The translations under genes and the position numbers were made by a program. The notes beneath the pieces are model-generated. The model searched no databases, was not told where the DNA came from, and worked only from the letters and a program-made list of their open reading frames with translations. A stretch of DNA of 13,452 nt, from contig CAKTEB010000068.1 of the NCBI GenBank assembly GCA_934546685.1, positions 1 to 13,452 of the forward strand. The letters run 5' to 3'. Shown piece after piece: positions 6,627 to 13,452 of the stretch; within the stretch, counting starts at the first letter, position 1, and each line of letters starts with the position of its first letter. The stretch comes from an uncultured Oscillospiraceae bacterium. Its GTDB lineage: Bacteria; Bacillota; Clostridia; Oscillospirales; Oscillospiraceae.

Positions 6627-7718
6627 ATGACCCAGCGCGAACGCCAGATCCTACGGTGGATCGAGGAAAACCCCATGATCTCCCAGCAGGAGCTGGCCGA
6701 AAAGGCAGGGATCACCCGCTCCTCTGTGGCGGTCCACATTTCCAACCTCATGAAGAAGGGCTTCATCGCCGGGAAGGGCTATGTGCTCCGCTCCGGCACC
6801 TATGTAGTGGTGGTTGGCGGCGTCAATATGGACATCGGCGGCAAGAGCTTCGCCTCACTGATCCCCGGTGATTCCAACCCCGGCACCGTGACCATGAGCG
6901 TCGGCGGCGTAGGCCGGAATATCGCCCACAACATCAGCCTTCTGGGCATGGACGCCCGGATGCTCAGTGCCATTGGCTCTGACCTCTACGGGGAGAAGAT
7001 CGCCGCCACCTGCACCGCCTGCGGCCTGGATTTCAGCCGCGTGCGCACGGTTCCCGGCGCTTCTACCTCTACCTATGTCTACCTGGGCGGCCCCGACGGA
7101 GACATGGCCCTGGCCGTCAGCGATATGGAGATCTCCAATAAAATCTCTCCCTCGTACCTGGAGAAGAACCTGAATCTTCTCAACGGCGCACAGCTGGTGG
7201 TGGTAGACGCCAACATTCCCCAGGAATCCATCGAGTACATCGCCGACCACGTTACGCCCCCCATCTTCGCCGATCCGGTCTCTGTGACCAAGGCAAAGAA
7301 GCTCAAGGGCGTGCTGGGCAAGCTCCACACCTTAAAGCCCAACCGGCTGGAGGCGGAGCTCCTCTCCGGGATCCCCATCCACAGCCACGAGGATCTGAAG
7401 CGTGCGGCCCAGGCCCTGCTGGACACCGGCATGCACCGGGTCTTTATCTCCCTGGGCACCGACGGCGTCCTGGCCGCGGATCACAATGAAATGCTGGAGC
7501 TGCCCTGTTATCCGGTCACCGTGAACAACGCCACCGGGGCAGGGGACGCCTTTGTGGCAGGTCTGGTTTGGGCCTATCTCCAGGGCAGTGACCTGAGAAG
7601 ATCCACCATGGCCGGCTCCGCCGCATCCTCCATCTCCATTGAGGGGACGGAGACCATCAACGAAGAACTCACAGAAGAAGCACTCATTGCACGAATGAAT
7701 ATGGAGGTATCATCATGA
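6627..7718 (+). CDS. psuK: PfkB-family pseudouridine kinase with N-terminal winged helix (YeiI/PsuK-type)
   Basis: Residues 1-55 form a MarR/Lrp-like winged helix (REREILRW-type helix, then ISQQELAEKAGITRSSVAVHISNLMKKGFI). Residues 58-358 form a ribokinase-family kinase: substrate side GGVNMDIGG (64-72), the SVGGVGRNIAHN segment (91-102), and the PfkB signature around TGAGDAF (303-309) with catalytic base D307. The architecture is that of E. coli YeiI. Because its stop overlaps the start of psuG, the likely reaction is phosphorylation of pseudouridine to pseudouridine 5'-phosphate, feeding the glycosidase. The domain fusion suggests a kinase that also binds DNA, possibly its own promoter. Another nucleoside or sugar substrate cannot be ruled out from the sequence alone. 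The start is set by GGAGGTGA four bases before ATG. Confidence 0.85.
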   Translation: MTQRERQILRWIEENPMISQQELAEKAGITRSSVAVHISNLMKKGFIAGKGYVLRSGTYVVVVGGVNMDIGGKSFASLIPGDSNPGTVTMSVGGVGRNIAHNISLLGMDARMLSAIGSDLYGEKIAATCTACGLDFSRVRTVPGASTSTYVYLGGPDGDMALAVSDMEISNKISPSYLEKNLNLLNGAQLVVVDANIPQESIEYIADHVTPPIFADPVSVTKAKKLKGVLGKLHTLKPNRLEAELLSGIPIHSHEDLKRAAQALLDTGMHRVFISLGTDGVLAADHNEMLELPCYPVTVNNATGAGDAFVAGLVWAYLQGSDLRRSTMAGSAASSISIEGTETINEELTEEALIARMNMEVSS

Positions 7719-8638
7719 ACATGAATCGTTTTCTGGACGTAAACCCCGAAGTCGCCGCTGCCGTCGCAGCCGGCAAGCCCGTTGTTGCCCTGGAGTCCAC
7801 CATCATCTCCCACGGCATGCCCTATCCCCAGAACGTAGAGACCGCTCTGAACGTGGAGAAGATCATCCGCGAGAACGGCGCGGTACCCGCTACCATCGCC
7901 ATCATCGGCGGCCGCCTGAAGGCTGGCCTCACTCCTGAGGAGATCGAGTATTTCGGCAAGAAGGGCCAGGCCATTGCCAAGGCCAGCCGCCGCGACGTGG
8001 CCGCTCTGGTGGCCCGGGGCGAGGACGGCGCTACCACCGTCACCACCACCATGATGATCGCCCACATGGCCGGCATCAAGATCTTCGCCACCGGCGGTAT
8101 TGGCGGCGTGCATCGCGGCGCTGAGACCACCATGGATATCTCCGCCGACCTGGAGGAGCTGGCAAACACCCCTGTGATGGTAGTCTGCGCTGGCGCCAAG
8201 TCCATTCTGGATCTGGGCCTGACTCTGGAGTACCTGGAGACCCACGGCGTTCCCGTCATCGGCTACGGCACCGACGAGCTGCCCGCATTCTACACCCGGA
8301 AGTCCGGCTTCGGCGTGGACTATCGGATGGACACCCCCGCAGAGCTGGCCAAGACCTTCCATGTGCAGCATGAGCTGGGCCTGAAGGGCGGTATGCTGGT
8401 CACCAACCCCATCCCCGAGGAGTATTCCATGGATCCCGCCGTCATCAACGGCGCCATCGATCAGGCCATCAAAGAGGCCAAAGAGCAGGGCATCCACGGC
8501 AAGGCCACCACGCCCTTCCTGCTGGCAAAGGTCAAGGAGCTCACCGGCGGAGACAGCCTGGATTCCAACATCCAGCTGGTATACAACAACGCCGCGCTGG
8601 CCGCGAAGACCGCCTGCGAGCTGTGCAAGATCGACTAA
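7715..8638 (+). CDS. psuG: Pseudouridine-5'-phosphate glycosidase
   Basis: A full-length 307-residue PsuG. It cleaves the C-C glycosidic bond of pseudouridine 5'-phosphate to uracil and ribose 5-phosphate, a metal-dependent reaction through a Schiff-base lysine. Family landmarks are VALESTIISHGMPYPQN (24-40), TTVTTTMMIAHMAGI (107-121), FATGGIGGVHRG (124-135) and CAGAKSILDLGLTLEYLE (158-175). K162 in the last motif corresponds to the catalytic lysine. The ATG at 7715 overlaps the psuK stop as ATGA, and GGAGGT at 7703-7708 is six bases upstream. A second ATG at 7721 is possible but less well spaced. The products enter pyrimidine salvage and the pentose phosphate pathway, so the pair recycles pseudouridine released from RNA turnover or taken up from outside. 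No pseudouridine transporter gene is in the window. Confidence 0.96.
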   Translation: MNMNRFLDVNPEVAAAVAAGKPVVALESTIISHGMPYPQNVETALNVEKIIRENGAVPATIAIIGGRLKAGLTPEEIEYFGKKGQAIAKASRRDVAALVARGEDGATTVTTTMMIAHMAGIKIFATGGIGGVHRGAETTMDISADLEELANTPVMVVCAGAKSILDLGLTLEYLETHGVPVIGYGTDELPAFYTRKSGFGVDYRMDTPAELAKTFHVQHELGLKGGMLVTNPIPEEYSMDPAVINGAIDQAIKEAKEQGIHGKATTPFLLAKVKELTGGDSLDSNIQLVYNNAALAAKTACELCKID

Positions 8639-8644
8639 GCTGTG

Positions 8645-8690
8645 ATATAGTAAGAGGGACAGCCCTAGGGCTGCCCCTCTTTTGCTATAT
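8645..8690 (+). terminator. Terminator of the pseudouridine operon
   Basis: A long stem: AAGAGGG (8652-8658) pairs with CCCTCTT (8675-8681), and inside it CAGCCCTAGGGCTG is self-complementary, with one A-C mismatch between. ATATAG (8645-8650) and CTATAT (8685-8690) can extend the base. The T run after the core is short (TTTT, 8680-8683). It separates psuG from the transporter promoter. Confidence 0.8.
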
Positions 8691-8709
8691 ATGAACCGCA
8701 GCTCCCGCA

Positions 8710-8750
8710 AACCTTACAAAACTGTAAGGTTCCCCGTCCAAACTGTAAGG
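8710..8750 (+). promoter_or_regulatory. Two-site BceR-type operator upstream of the ABC transporter
   Basis: The main site is a perfect inverted repeat: AACCTTACA (8710-8718), four bases AAAC, TGTAAGGTT (8723-8731). It contains TTACA-N4-TGTAA, which fits the TNACA-N4-TGTAA consensus that I recall for BceR-like regulators. The right half with its spacer (AAACTGTAAGG) recurs at 8740-8750, exactly 21 bp after the first copy at 8719-8729, so two helical turns apart on the same face. The second site's left half (CGTCC) is degenerate. A strong site followed by a weaker site next to the promoter is the arrangement I recall for Bacillus bceA. The regulator at 4831 is the obvious candidate to bind here. 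Confidence 0.78.
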
Positions 8751-8758
8751 CAAATCCA

Positions 8759-8787
8759 TGGCAGCTCTGGCCCCGATCCCCTATAAT
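8759..8787 (+). promoter_or_regulatory. Activator-dependent promoter of the ABC transporter operon
   Basis: TATAAT at 8782-8787 is a perfect -10. At 17-bp spacing the -35 position (8759-8764) reads TGGCAG, only two of six matches. A perfect -10 with a failing -35 and an operator ending nine bases upstream points to activation by a bound regulator. The expected start is near 8794, and the leader carries AGGAGGA at 8814-8820. Confidence 0.7.
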
Positions 8788-8828
8788 ATAGCCACAAAGA
8801 CAAAATCCATAACAGGAGGAACATTTCT

Positions 8829-9593
8829 ATGGCGATCCTTGAAGTCAGAAATCTCAGGAAGGTCTACACCACCCGCTTCGGCGGCAACAAGGTAGAGGCT
8901 CTGAGCAATGTGAATTTCTCTGTGGCAGAGGGGGAATATGTGGCCATCATGGGCGAGAGCGGCAGCGGCAAGACCACGCTCTTAAACATCCTGGCAGCCC
9001 TGGACAAGCCCACCTCCGGCGAGGTGGTGCTGGCAGGGAAGGAGCTCTCCACCCTGAAGGACAAGGAGCTCTCAGGCTTCCGCCGAGACAATCTGGGCTT
9101 CGTATTCCAGGACTTCAATCTGCTGGACACCTTCACCCTAGAGGACAACATCTATCTTCCTCTGGTGCTCTCGGGCATGCACTATTCCGAGATGAACGGA
9201 CGCCTCAAGAACCTGGCCGCCAGCCTGGGCATCTCCGGGCTGCTGAAAAAGTATCCCTATGAGGTCTCCGGCGGTCAGAAGCAGCGGGCGGCAGTGGCCC
9301 GGGCTGTCATCACGGAGCCCAAGCTGATCCTAGCGGACGAGCCCACCGGCGCGCTGGACTCCAAGTCCACCGACGAGCTTTTAGGCCTGTTCCACAATCT
9401 CAATGATGCGGGCCAGACCATTGTCATGGTCACCCACTCCGCCAGAGCCGCCAGCCACGCCAGCCGGGTGCTGTTCATCCGGGACGGCCAGGTATTCCAC
9501 CAGCTCTACCGTGCAGGGGAGAGCAGCGGAGCCTTCTATGAGACCATCTCCGATACCCTGACCATGCTTCTGAGGGGCGGTGACCAGGCGTGA
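8829..9593 (+). CDS. ABC transporter ATPase, BceA-type
   Basis: A 254-residue ATPase of the MacB/LolD/BceA group. Walker A is GESGSGKTT (42-50), the Q-loop glutamine is Q94 (FVFQDFNLLD), the signature is VSGGQKQR (146-153), Walker B is LILADEPTGALD (166-177) and the switch histidine is H203 (VTHS). The A-loop tyrosine is likely Y13. It powers the permease encoded next, and its stop overlaps the permease start. In Bce-type systems the pair removes peptide antibiotics such as bacitracin or lantibiotics from their lipid targets and at the same time signals the kinase. Which peptide is recognised here cannot be told. The start is supported by AGGAGGA eight bases before ATG, and the upstream region carries the BceR-type operator. 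General FtsX-type exporters look alike; the permease decides the family. Confidence 0.93.
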   Translation: MAILEVRNLRKVYTTRFGGNKVEALSNVNFSVAEGEYVAIMGESGSGKTTLLNILAALDKPTSGEVVLAGKELSTLKDKELSGFRRDNLGFVFQDFNLLDTFTLEDNIYLPLVLSGMHYSEMNGRLKNLAASLGISGLLKKYPYEVSGGQKQRAAVARAVITEPKLILADEPTGALDSKSTDELLGLFHNLNDAGQTIVMVTHSARAASHASRVLFIRDGQVFHQLYRAGESSGAFYETISDTLTMLLRGGDQA

Positions 9594-11566
9594 GGCTGTT
9601 CTATCCGAAATTCGCCTGGGACGCCATCCGGAAGAACCGCCGGAGCTACATTCCCTATATGCTGACCACGATCTTCGTGGTGGCTATGTATCACATCCTT
9701 CGGAATATCTCCTGGATGCCGTATCTGTCCTCTGTCAAGGGGGCCAGTGAAATCACCCTGACCGCCTCCCTGGGCAGCAACGTCATTGCCATCTTCTCCG
9801 CCATTTTCCTGTTCTACACCGGCAGCTTCCTGATGAAGCAGCGGAAGAAGGAATTCGGCCTCTACTGCGTATTGGGCATGGAGCGGCGGCACATCGCCAG
9901 GCTCCTGGCCTACGAGACCCTAATCCTAGCCGTGGCCGGTGTGGTCATCGGCCTGGCCCTGGGCGCGCTGCTGGACTATCTTTCTTATCTGCTGCTGATG
10001 TTCCTGATGGGAACCCCCGGCGCAGCGGGCTTCCAGCTGAGCATTCGTGCCTTCACTGACACCCTGGGCATCTTCGCCCTGATCTTTCTGGCCGTATATC
10101 TCAACGACCTCCGGCAGATCCACTTCTCCAGCGTCATCTCCCTGCTGAAAAGCGGCAGCGAAGGGGAGCGGGAGCCCAAATCCAAGTGGTTCCTGACGAT
10201 CCTAGGCATCCTGCTTCTGGGCGCAGGCTACACCCTGGCGGTCACCATTAAAAATCCCATTGCGGCGCTGCTGCTGTTCTTCGTGGCGGTGGTACTGGTG
10301 GTGCTGGGCACCTATTGCCTGTTCACCTCCGGCAGTATTGTATTTCTGAAGCTGCTGCGGCGAAACAAGCGCTATTACTACAAGACCCGGCACTTTATCT
10401 CCGTCTCCGGCATGCTCTACCGGATGAAGCAGAACGCCGTGAGCCTGGCGAACATCTGCATTCTCTCCACCATGGTGCTGGTGACCGTCTCCTCCACCAT
10501 CAGCCTCTACGCGGCCACCGAGGAGATCGTGGATTCCAGAGCTCCTCACAGCGTCAATCTCACCCTCTGGGGCCACAAGGCCACCGACGAGCGCATCCAG
10601 CAGGCGCTGGATGGCGCGCTGAAGCTGGGCCAGTCCCTCAATGGAGCTCCCGTCCAGGCAGACACCTTCCGGTATATCACCTACAGCGGCATTTTGAAGG
10701 GCGACACCCTGACCCGAAATGATATAAGCGCCAGCACCTCCACCTTAGCCGAGTTTACCAGCGCCGCCGTGATTGCCTGGATGCCGCTTTCCGACTACAA
10801 CGCGCTGACCGGAGCTAACGCCAAATTGTCCTCTGGACAGGTGCTGATGTACACGGCGGAGCGCTATGACTACAACACCATCACCGTAGAAAACCAGACC
10901 TATTCTATCGCAAAGCGGATCCCGGAGCTTCCTCTGTCCGGCCAGTTTATTGATTCCGCCAACGCCGGATATGCACTGGTGATCTCGGATCAGGATTTTG
11001 CTTCGATTGCAACCGACGAAGTGATAACAACAACCTACTGCGGCTTTGATCTCCAGGATGCCGATGCGGAGAGCAGCTTCTCCCATCAGTGGAGCACCGA
11101 CTACGGCGACAAGGGCTCCTTCGCCTACGGCATCGCCACCCGGGCGGTCATCCGTGAGAGTCTCATGGAGAGCTATGCGGGACTCTTCTTTCTGGGCATC
11201 TTCCTGGGGCTCACGTTCCTGGTGGCTACCATCCTGATCATCTACTACAAGCAGGTCTCCGAGGGTCTCCAGGACGCCCGGCGGTACGCCATCATGCGTC
11301 AGGTGGGCCTGACGGAGAAGGAGATCCGCTCCAGCATCCACTCTCAGGTGCTGACGGTGTTCTTCCTGCCCCTGATCACCGCCTTTATCCATACCATGTT
11401 CGCGTTCCCCATGGTCAAGGGCTGTCTGGCCGCACTGGAAATGACCAATACAAGGCTGTTTTTGACCTGTGTTGCCATCTGCAGCGGCGTGTTTGCGCTG
11501 GTCTATCTGGCAGTCTACTTCTTGACCTCAAAGGTGTACTATCACATCGTGAATCAGAAGCAGTAA
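9590..11566 (+). CDS. BceB-type ABC transporter permease (FtsX family, ten helices)
   Basis: A 658-residue membrane protein with the ten-helix BceB plan. Helices lie at about 18-38, 63-83, 109-137, 152-170, 202-220 and 223-245, and the seventh ends near 308. A large extracellular domain follows (about 310-520). Three more helices close the protein (about 525-550, 588-612 and 625-648). The FtsX core segment EFGLYCVLGMERRHIARLLA follows the second helix, with a related segment RYAIMRQVGLTEKEIRSSI after the eighth. The large loop between helices 7 and 8 is the known substrate and specificity region of this family. The start is GTG at 9590, overlapping the ATPase stop as GTGA; the ribosome site is weak (GGGGCGG), so coupling to upstream translation is likely. 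It should form a complex with the ATPase and, in known systems, with the BceS kinase. Confidence 0.92.
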   Translation: MRLFYPKFAWDAIRKNRRSYIPYMLTTIFVVAMYHILRNISWMPYLSSVKGASEITLTASLGSNVIAIFSAIFLFYTGSFLMKQRKKEFGLYCVLGMERRHIARLLAYETLILAVAGVVIGLALGALLDYLSYLLLMFLMGTPGAAGFQLSIRAFTDTLGIFALIFLAVYLNDLRQIHFSSVISLLKSGSEGEREPKSKWFLTILGILLLGAGYTLAVTIKNPIAALLLFFVAVVLVVLGTYCLFTSGSIVFLKLLRRNKRYYYKTRHFISVSGMLYRMKQNAVSLANICILSTMVLVTVSSTISLYAATEEIVDSRAPHSVNLTLWGHKATDERIQQALDGALKLGQSLNGAPVQADTFRYITYSGILKGDTLTRNDISASTSTLAEFTSAAVIAWMPLSDYNALTGANAKLSSGQVLMYTAERYDYNTITVENQTYSIAKRIPELPLSGQFIDSANAGYALVISDQDFASIATDEVITTTYCGFDLQDADAESSFSHQWSTDYGDKGSFAYGIATRAVIRESLMESYAGLFFLGIFLGLTFLVATILIIYYKQVSEGLQDARRYAIMRQVGLTEKEIRSSIHSQVLTVFFLPLITAFIHTMFAFPMVKGCLAALEMTNTRLFLTCVAICSGVFALVYLAVYFLTSKVYYHIVNQKQ

Positions 11567-11569
11567 AAA

Positions 11570-11600
11570 TTGGCGCTCCGGCATTTCACCGGAGCGCCAA
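11570..11600. terminator. Shared hairpin terminator between the permease and phosphofructokinase genes
   Basis: A perfect 12-bp GC-rich stem (11570-11581 with 11589-11600, seven-base loop) lies between convergent stops. On the minus strand TTTTT follows within two bases, a good terminator for the phosphofructokinase transcript. On the plus strand the following sequence (AATCTATTG) is poor in T, so termination of the permease transcript is probably weaker. Confidence 0.85.
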
Positions 11601-11611
11601 AATCTATTGTC

Positions 11612-12853
11612 TTACTTCGCCAGGACCTTCTTGAGCTTGGCAAACCGGGGCAGGCCATTGACCTTCTGCATCTTGGTCTCACCCTGGATCAGGGGCAGGG
11701 CATAGTCGATGAACTCCTGGGTCACGCCGTTGCCCTCAGCGTTGATCCACTCAGTGGGCACCTTCTTCTCAAAGTTGGCGCACTTCTCCAGGGGGAGCAG
11801 TTCCGTCTCCCAGGTATAGGGGGCGTTGCCGGTACGGTGGATAGCTACCATATAGCCGGTCTTGCCGGAGGTGGCGGCGTCCACTGCCGCAGCGCCTACC
11901 GCATAGGCCTCGTCGATATCTGTCTGAGAAGCCAGGTGCGCCCCGCAGCGCTGCATGAGGCTCAGCTCAATGGCGCGGCTCTTGCAGTCGATCTTGGACT
12001 TCAGCATGCTCTGGAGCACCTGGGCCAGGCCGCCCATCTGGGTATGGCCGAAGGCATCCTTGGCCGCCTCACCGGCGTACTCAGAGATAAACTTGCCGTC
12101 CTTATCATGGATGCCCTCGGAGGCGGCAATGATGACCTTGCCCTTCTCCTTGTAGATGCGCTCCACATCGGCATAGAACTTGTCCACGTCAAAGGGGATC
12201 TCGGGCAGATACACCAGATCCGGGCCCTCGCCGGAGGCGGAGGCCAGGGCCGCGGCACCGGCCAGCCAGCCGGCGTTCCGGCCCATGATCTCAATAATGC
12301 AGATCATGCCGGTGTCATAGACCTTGGCGTCCAGGGAGACCTCCATGCAGGTGGTGGCAATATACTTGGCGGCACTGCCGAAGCCGGGGCAGTGGTCGGT
12401 GCCGTAGAGGTCATTGTCGATGGTCTTGGGCACGCCGATGACGTTGCACTCGTAGCCCACGCTCTTCAGATACCGGCTGACCTTGGAGCAGGTGTCCATG
12501 GAATCGTTGCCGCCGTTGTAGAAGAAGTAGCGGACATTGTACTTCTTGAAAATCTCCAGAATGCGCTTGTAATCGGTGGCGTCCACCTCAGGATCCTTCA
12601 GCTTATAGCGGACGGAGCCCAGGGCAGAGGAGGGGGTGAAGGGGAGCAGCGCCAACTCCTTGGGATCCTCCTCATCCATGATATAGAGCTGGTCATTCAG
12701 CACGCCCTTGATGCCGTGTGCCGCGCCGTAGACCTTGGTGATATAGGGATTTTTCAGCGCCGTCTCAATGACACCGCAGGCGCTGGCATTGATAACAGAA
12801 GTGGGGCCGCCGGACTGGCCGAAGATGCACGCGCCGGACAGGGGAGTGGTCAT
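11612..12853 (-). CDS. 6-phosphofructokinase, pyrophosphate-dependent type
   Basis: A 413-residue PfkA-superfamily enzyme that converts fructose 6-phosphate and a phosphoryl donor to fructose 1,6-bisphosphate. The N-terminal FGQSGGPTSVINAS (11-24) is the donor-binding loop. Two positions point to pyrophosphate rather than ATP. In GGNDSMD (114-120) the position of Gly104 of the E. coli enzyme is D117. In GVPKTIDNDL (140-149) the position of Gly124 is K143. Both changes are known markers of PPi-dependent enzymes. The catalytic aspartate is D146. EIMGRNAGW (188-196) is the sugar-phosphate motif in its PPi-type form. The reaction would then be reversible and would save ATP. The ATG has AGGAGGT seven bases upstream. 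The gene is divergent from a class II aldolase gene, the next step of glycolysis. Donor specificity is inferred from residues. Confidence 0.92.
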   Translation of the reverse strand: MTTPLSGACIFGQSGGPTSVINASACGVIETALKNPYITKVYGAAHGIKGVLNDQLYIMDEEDPKELALLPFTPSSALGSVRYKLKDPEVDATDYKRILEIFKKYNVRYFFYNGGNDSMDTCSKVSRYLKSVGYECNVIGVPKTIDNDLYGTDHCPGFGSAAKYIATTCMEVSLDAKVYDTGMICIIEIMGRNAGWLAGAAALASASGEGPDLVYLPEIPFDVDKFYADVERIYKEKGKVIIAASEGIHDKDGKFISEYAGEAAKDAFGHTQMGGLAQVLQSMLKSKIDCKSRAIELSLMQRCGAHLASQTDIDEAYAVGAAAVDAATSGKTGYMVAIHRTGNAPYTWETELLPLEKCANFEKKVPTEWINAEGNGVTQEFIDYALPLIQGETKMQKVNGLPRFAKLKKVLAK

Positions 12854-12883
12854 AGTGATTACCTCCTATTTGTTTCTTTTGTA

Positions 12884-12912
12884 ATGATACCATTCCCGCC
12901 CAGAAACCGCAA
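12884..12912 (-). promoter_or_regulatory. Promoter of the phosphofructokinase gene
   Basis: On the minus strand TTGCGG (12912-12907) is followed by a 17-bp spacer and TATCAT (12889-12884), with TG one base upstream of the -10 (extended -10). The -35 matches three of six and the -10 five of six. Transcription would start near 12877, just ahead of the AGGAGGT site. Confidence 0.62.
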
Positions 12913-12988
12913 GGGTAGATATGCATTCTTTTTGTCGATCTAGTTGCTTGTATGATACATTTGGAACAATTCGTTTTCTATCGCCCGC

Positions 12989-13017
12989 TTGCAATTTGGA
13001 AATAGAGATGCTATACT
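12989..13017 (+). promoter_or_regulatory. Promoter of the aldolase gene
   Basis: TTGCAA (12989-12994), a 17-bp spacer and TATACT (13012-13017) with an extended TGC before the -10. Transcription would start near 13024, about 27 bases before the ATG at 13051; AAGGAG at 13036-13041 is the ribosome site. Confidence 0.7.
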
Positions 13018-13050
13018 AAAGGCAACTTCAACCATAAGGAGTGTGTGAAT

Positions 13051-13452
13051 ATGCCTATTGTCACATCTACGGAAATGTTCAAAAAGGCCTATGACGGCGG
13101 CTACGCCATCGGCGCCTTTAACGTCAACAATATGGAGATCATCCAGGGCATCACCGAGGCCGCTCGGGAGTGCAACGCCCCTGTGATCCTCCAGGTGTCC
13201 AAGGGCGCTCGCGCCTATGCCAACCGCACCTACCTGGTCAAGCTGGTAGAGGCAGCTGAAATCGAGACCGGTCTGCCCATCTGCCTGCACCTGGATCACG
13301 GCGATACCTTTGAGACCTGCAAATCCTGCATCGATGACGGCTTTACCTCCGTTATGATCGACGCCTCCTCCAAGCCCTTTGAGGAGAACATCGCCATCAC
13401 CCGTCAGGTGGTGGAGTATGCCCACGACCACGGCGTTGTGGTAGAGGCTGAG
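13051..13452 (+). CDS. fba: Class II fructose-bisphosphate aldolase, N-terminal part
   Basis: The first 134 residues of a class II (zinc) aldolase; the gene runs off the window. The start is ATG with AAGGAG nine bases upstream. Visible landmarks are AIGAFNVNNME (19-29), the HLDHG motif (80-84) with catalytic D82 and zinc ligand H83, the GFTSVMIDAS segment (97-106), and the beginning of the VEAE metal-binding segment at the window edge. The enzyme splits fructose 1,6-bisphosphate into dihydroxyacetone phosphate and glyceraldehyde 3-phosphate in the cytoplasm. It shares a 197-base intergenic region with the divergent phosphofructokinase gene, which makes its substrate. A tagatose-bisphosphate aldolase is the main alternative, since the two families share these N-terminal motifs. 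Confidence 0.93.
   Translation, partial: MPIVTSTEMFKKAYDGGYAIGAFNVNNMEIIQGITEAARECNAPVILQVSKGARAYANRTYLVKLVEAAEIETGLPICLHLDHGDTFETCKSCIDDGFTSVMIDASSKPFEENIAITRQVVEYAHDHGVVVEAE

Noticed and set aside
7574..8710. A 378-codon minus-strand open frame opposite psuG
   Set aside because: Same reason: antisense to a conserved enzyme, repetitive composition, and it starts inside the psu terminator without a ribosome site.
8829..11566. A MacAB- or Lol-type lipoprotein or macrolide exporter
   Set aside because: Those permeases have four helices and a periplasmic domain after the first. This permease has ten helices with the large loop between 7 and 8, and there is no membrane-fusion protein gene nearby.
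11570..12943. A long plus-strand open frame (457 codons) opposite the phosphofructokinase gene
   Set aside because: It is the complement of a well-conserved enzyme gene, its product is low-complexity (rich in Gly, Ala, Leu, His), and it has no ribosome site. It reflects the GC-rich codon pattern of the real gene.

Overview
The window looks like chromosomal DNA from a GC-rich, endospore-forming member of the Clostridia; an Oscillospiraceae-type gut bacterium is my best guess. The reasons are CotJ spore-coat genes, a CwlD-type cortex amidase, strong AGGAGG ribosome sites, a Bce-type peptide-antibiotic resistance module and a pyrophosphate-type phosphofructokinase. The genus is an inference. I found no tRNA, rRNA, CRISPR array, insertion sequence or prophage gene, and no gene-free stretch longer than about 200 bases.

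Layout. Positions 1-756 hold the C-terminal end of a family 2 glycoside hydrolase, facing a minus-strand spore-coat operon (1883-801) across a shared bidirectional terminator. That operon encodes one fused CotJA-CotJB protein followed by the manganese-catalase-like CotJC. Divergent from it, behind its own sigma-A promoter, is an unrecognised membrane protein (2053-2676). A hairpin then separates it from a very compact run: cwlD, radA, an OmpR-type response regulator and a small membrane histidine kinase (2722-6498), with gaps of only 15, 3 and 15 bases, ending in a strong terminator.

Next is a two-gene pseudouridine catabolism operon (6627-8638): a PfkB-type kinase with an N-terminal winged-helix domain, and pseudouridine-5'-phosphate glycosidase. 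It has its own promoter and terminator. After it comes a Bce-type ABC transporter (8829-11566), ATPase plus ten-helix FtsX-type permease. Last is a divergent glycolytic pair: a pyrophosphate-type phosphofructokinase on the minus strand (12853-11612) and the start of a class II fructose-bisphosphate aldolase (13051 to the window edge).

How the genes work together. The kinase (two helices, almost no extracellular loop), the response regulator and the ABC transporter are the four parts of a flux-sensing Bce-type detoxification module. The two halves are separated by the pseudouridine operon. Upstream of the transporter lies a perfect inverted repeat (TTACA-N4-TGTAA) plus a second copy of its right half exactly 21 bp downstream, just before a promoter with a good -10 and a poor -35. 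This is what an activator-dependent BceR-type promoter should look like, and it links the separated kinase and regulator to the transporter. This wiring, the CotJA-CotJB fusion with a TTG start, the hairpin that overlaps the cwlD ribosome site, and a repeat at the start of the psu transcript are the points most worth checking.
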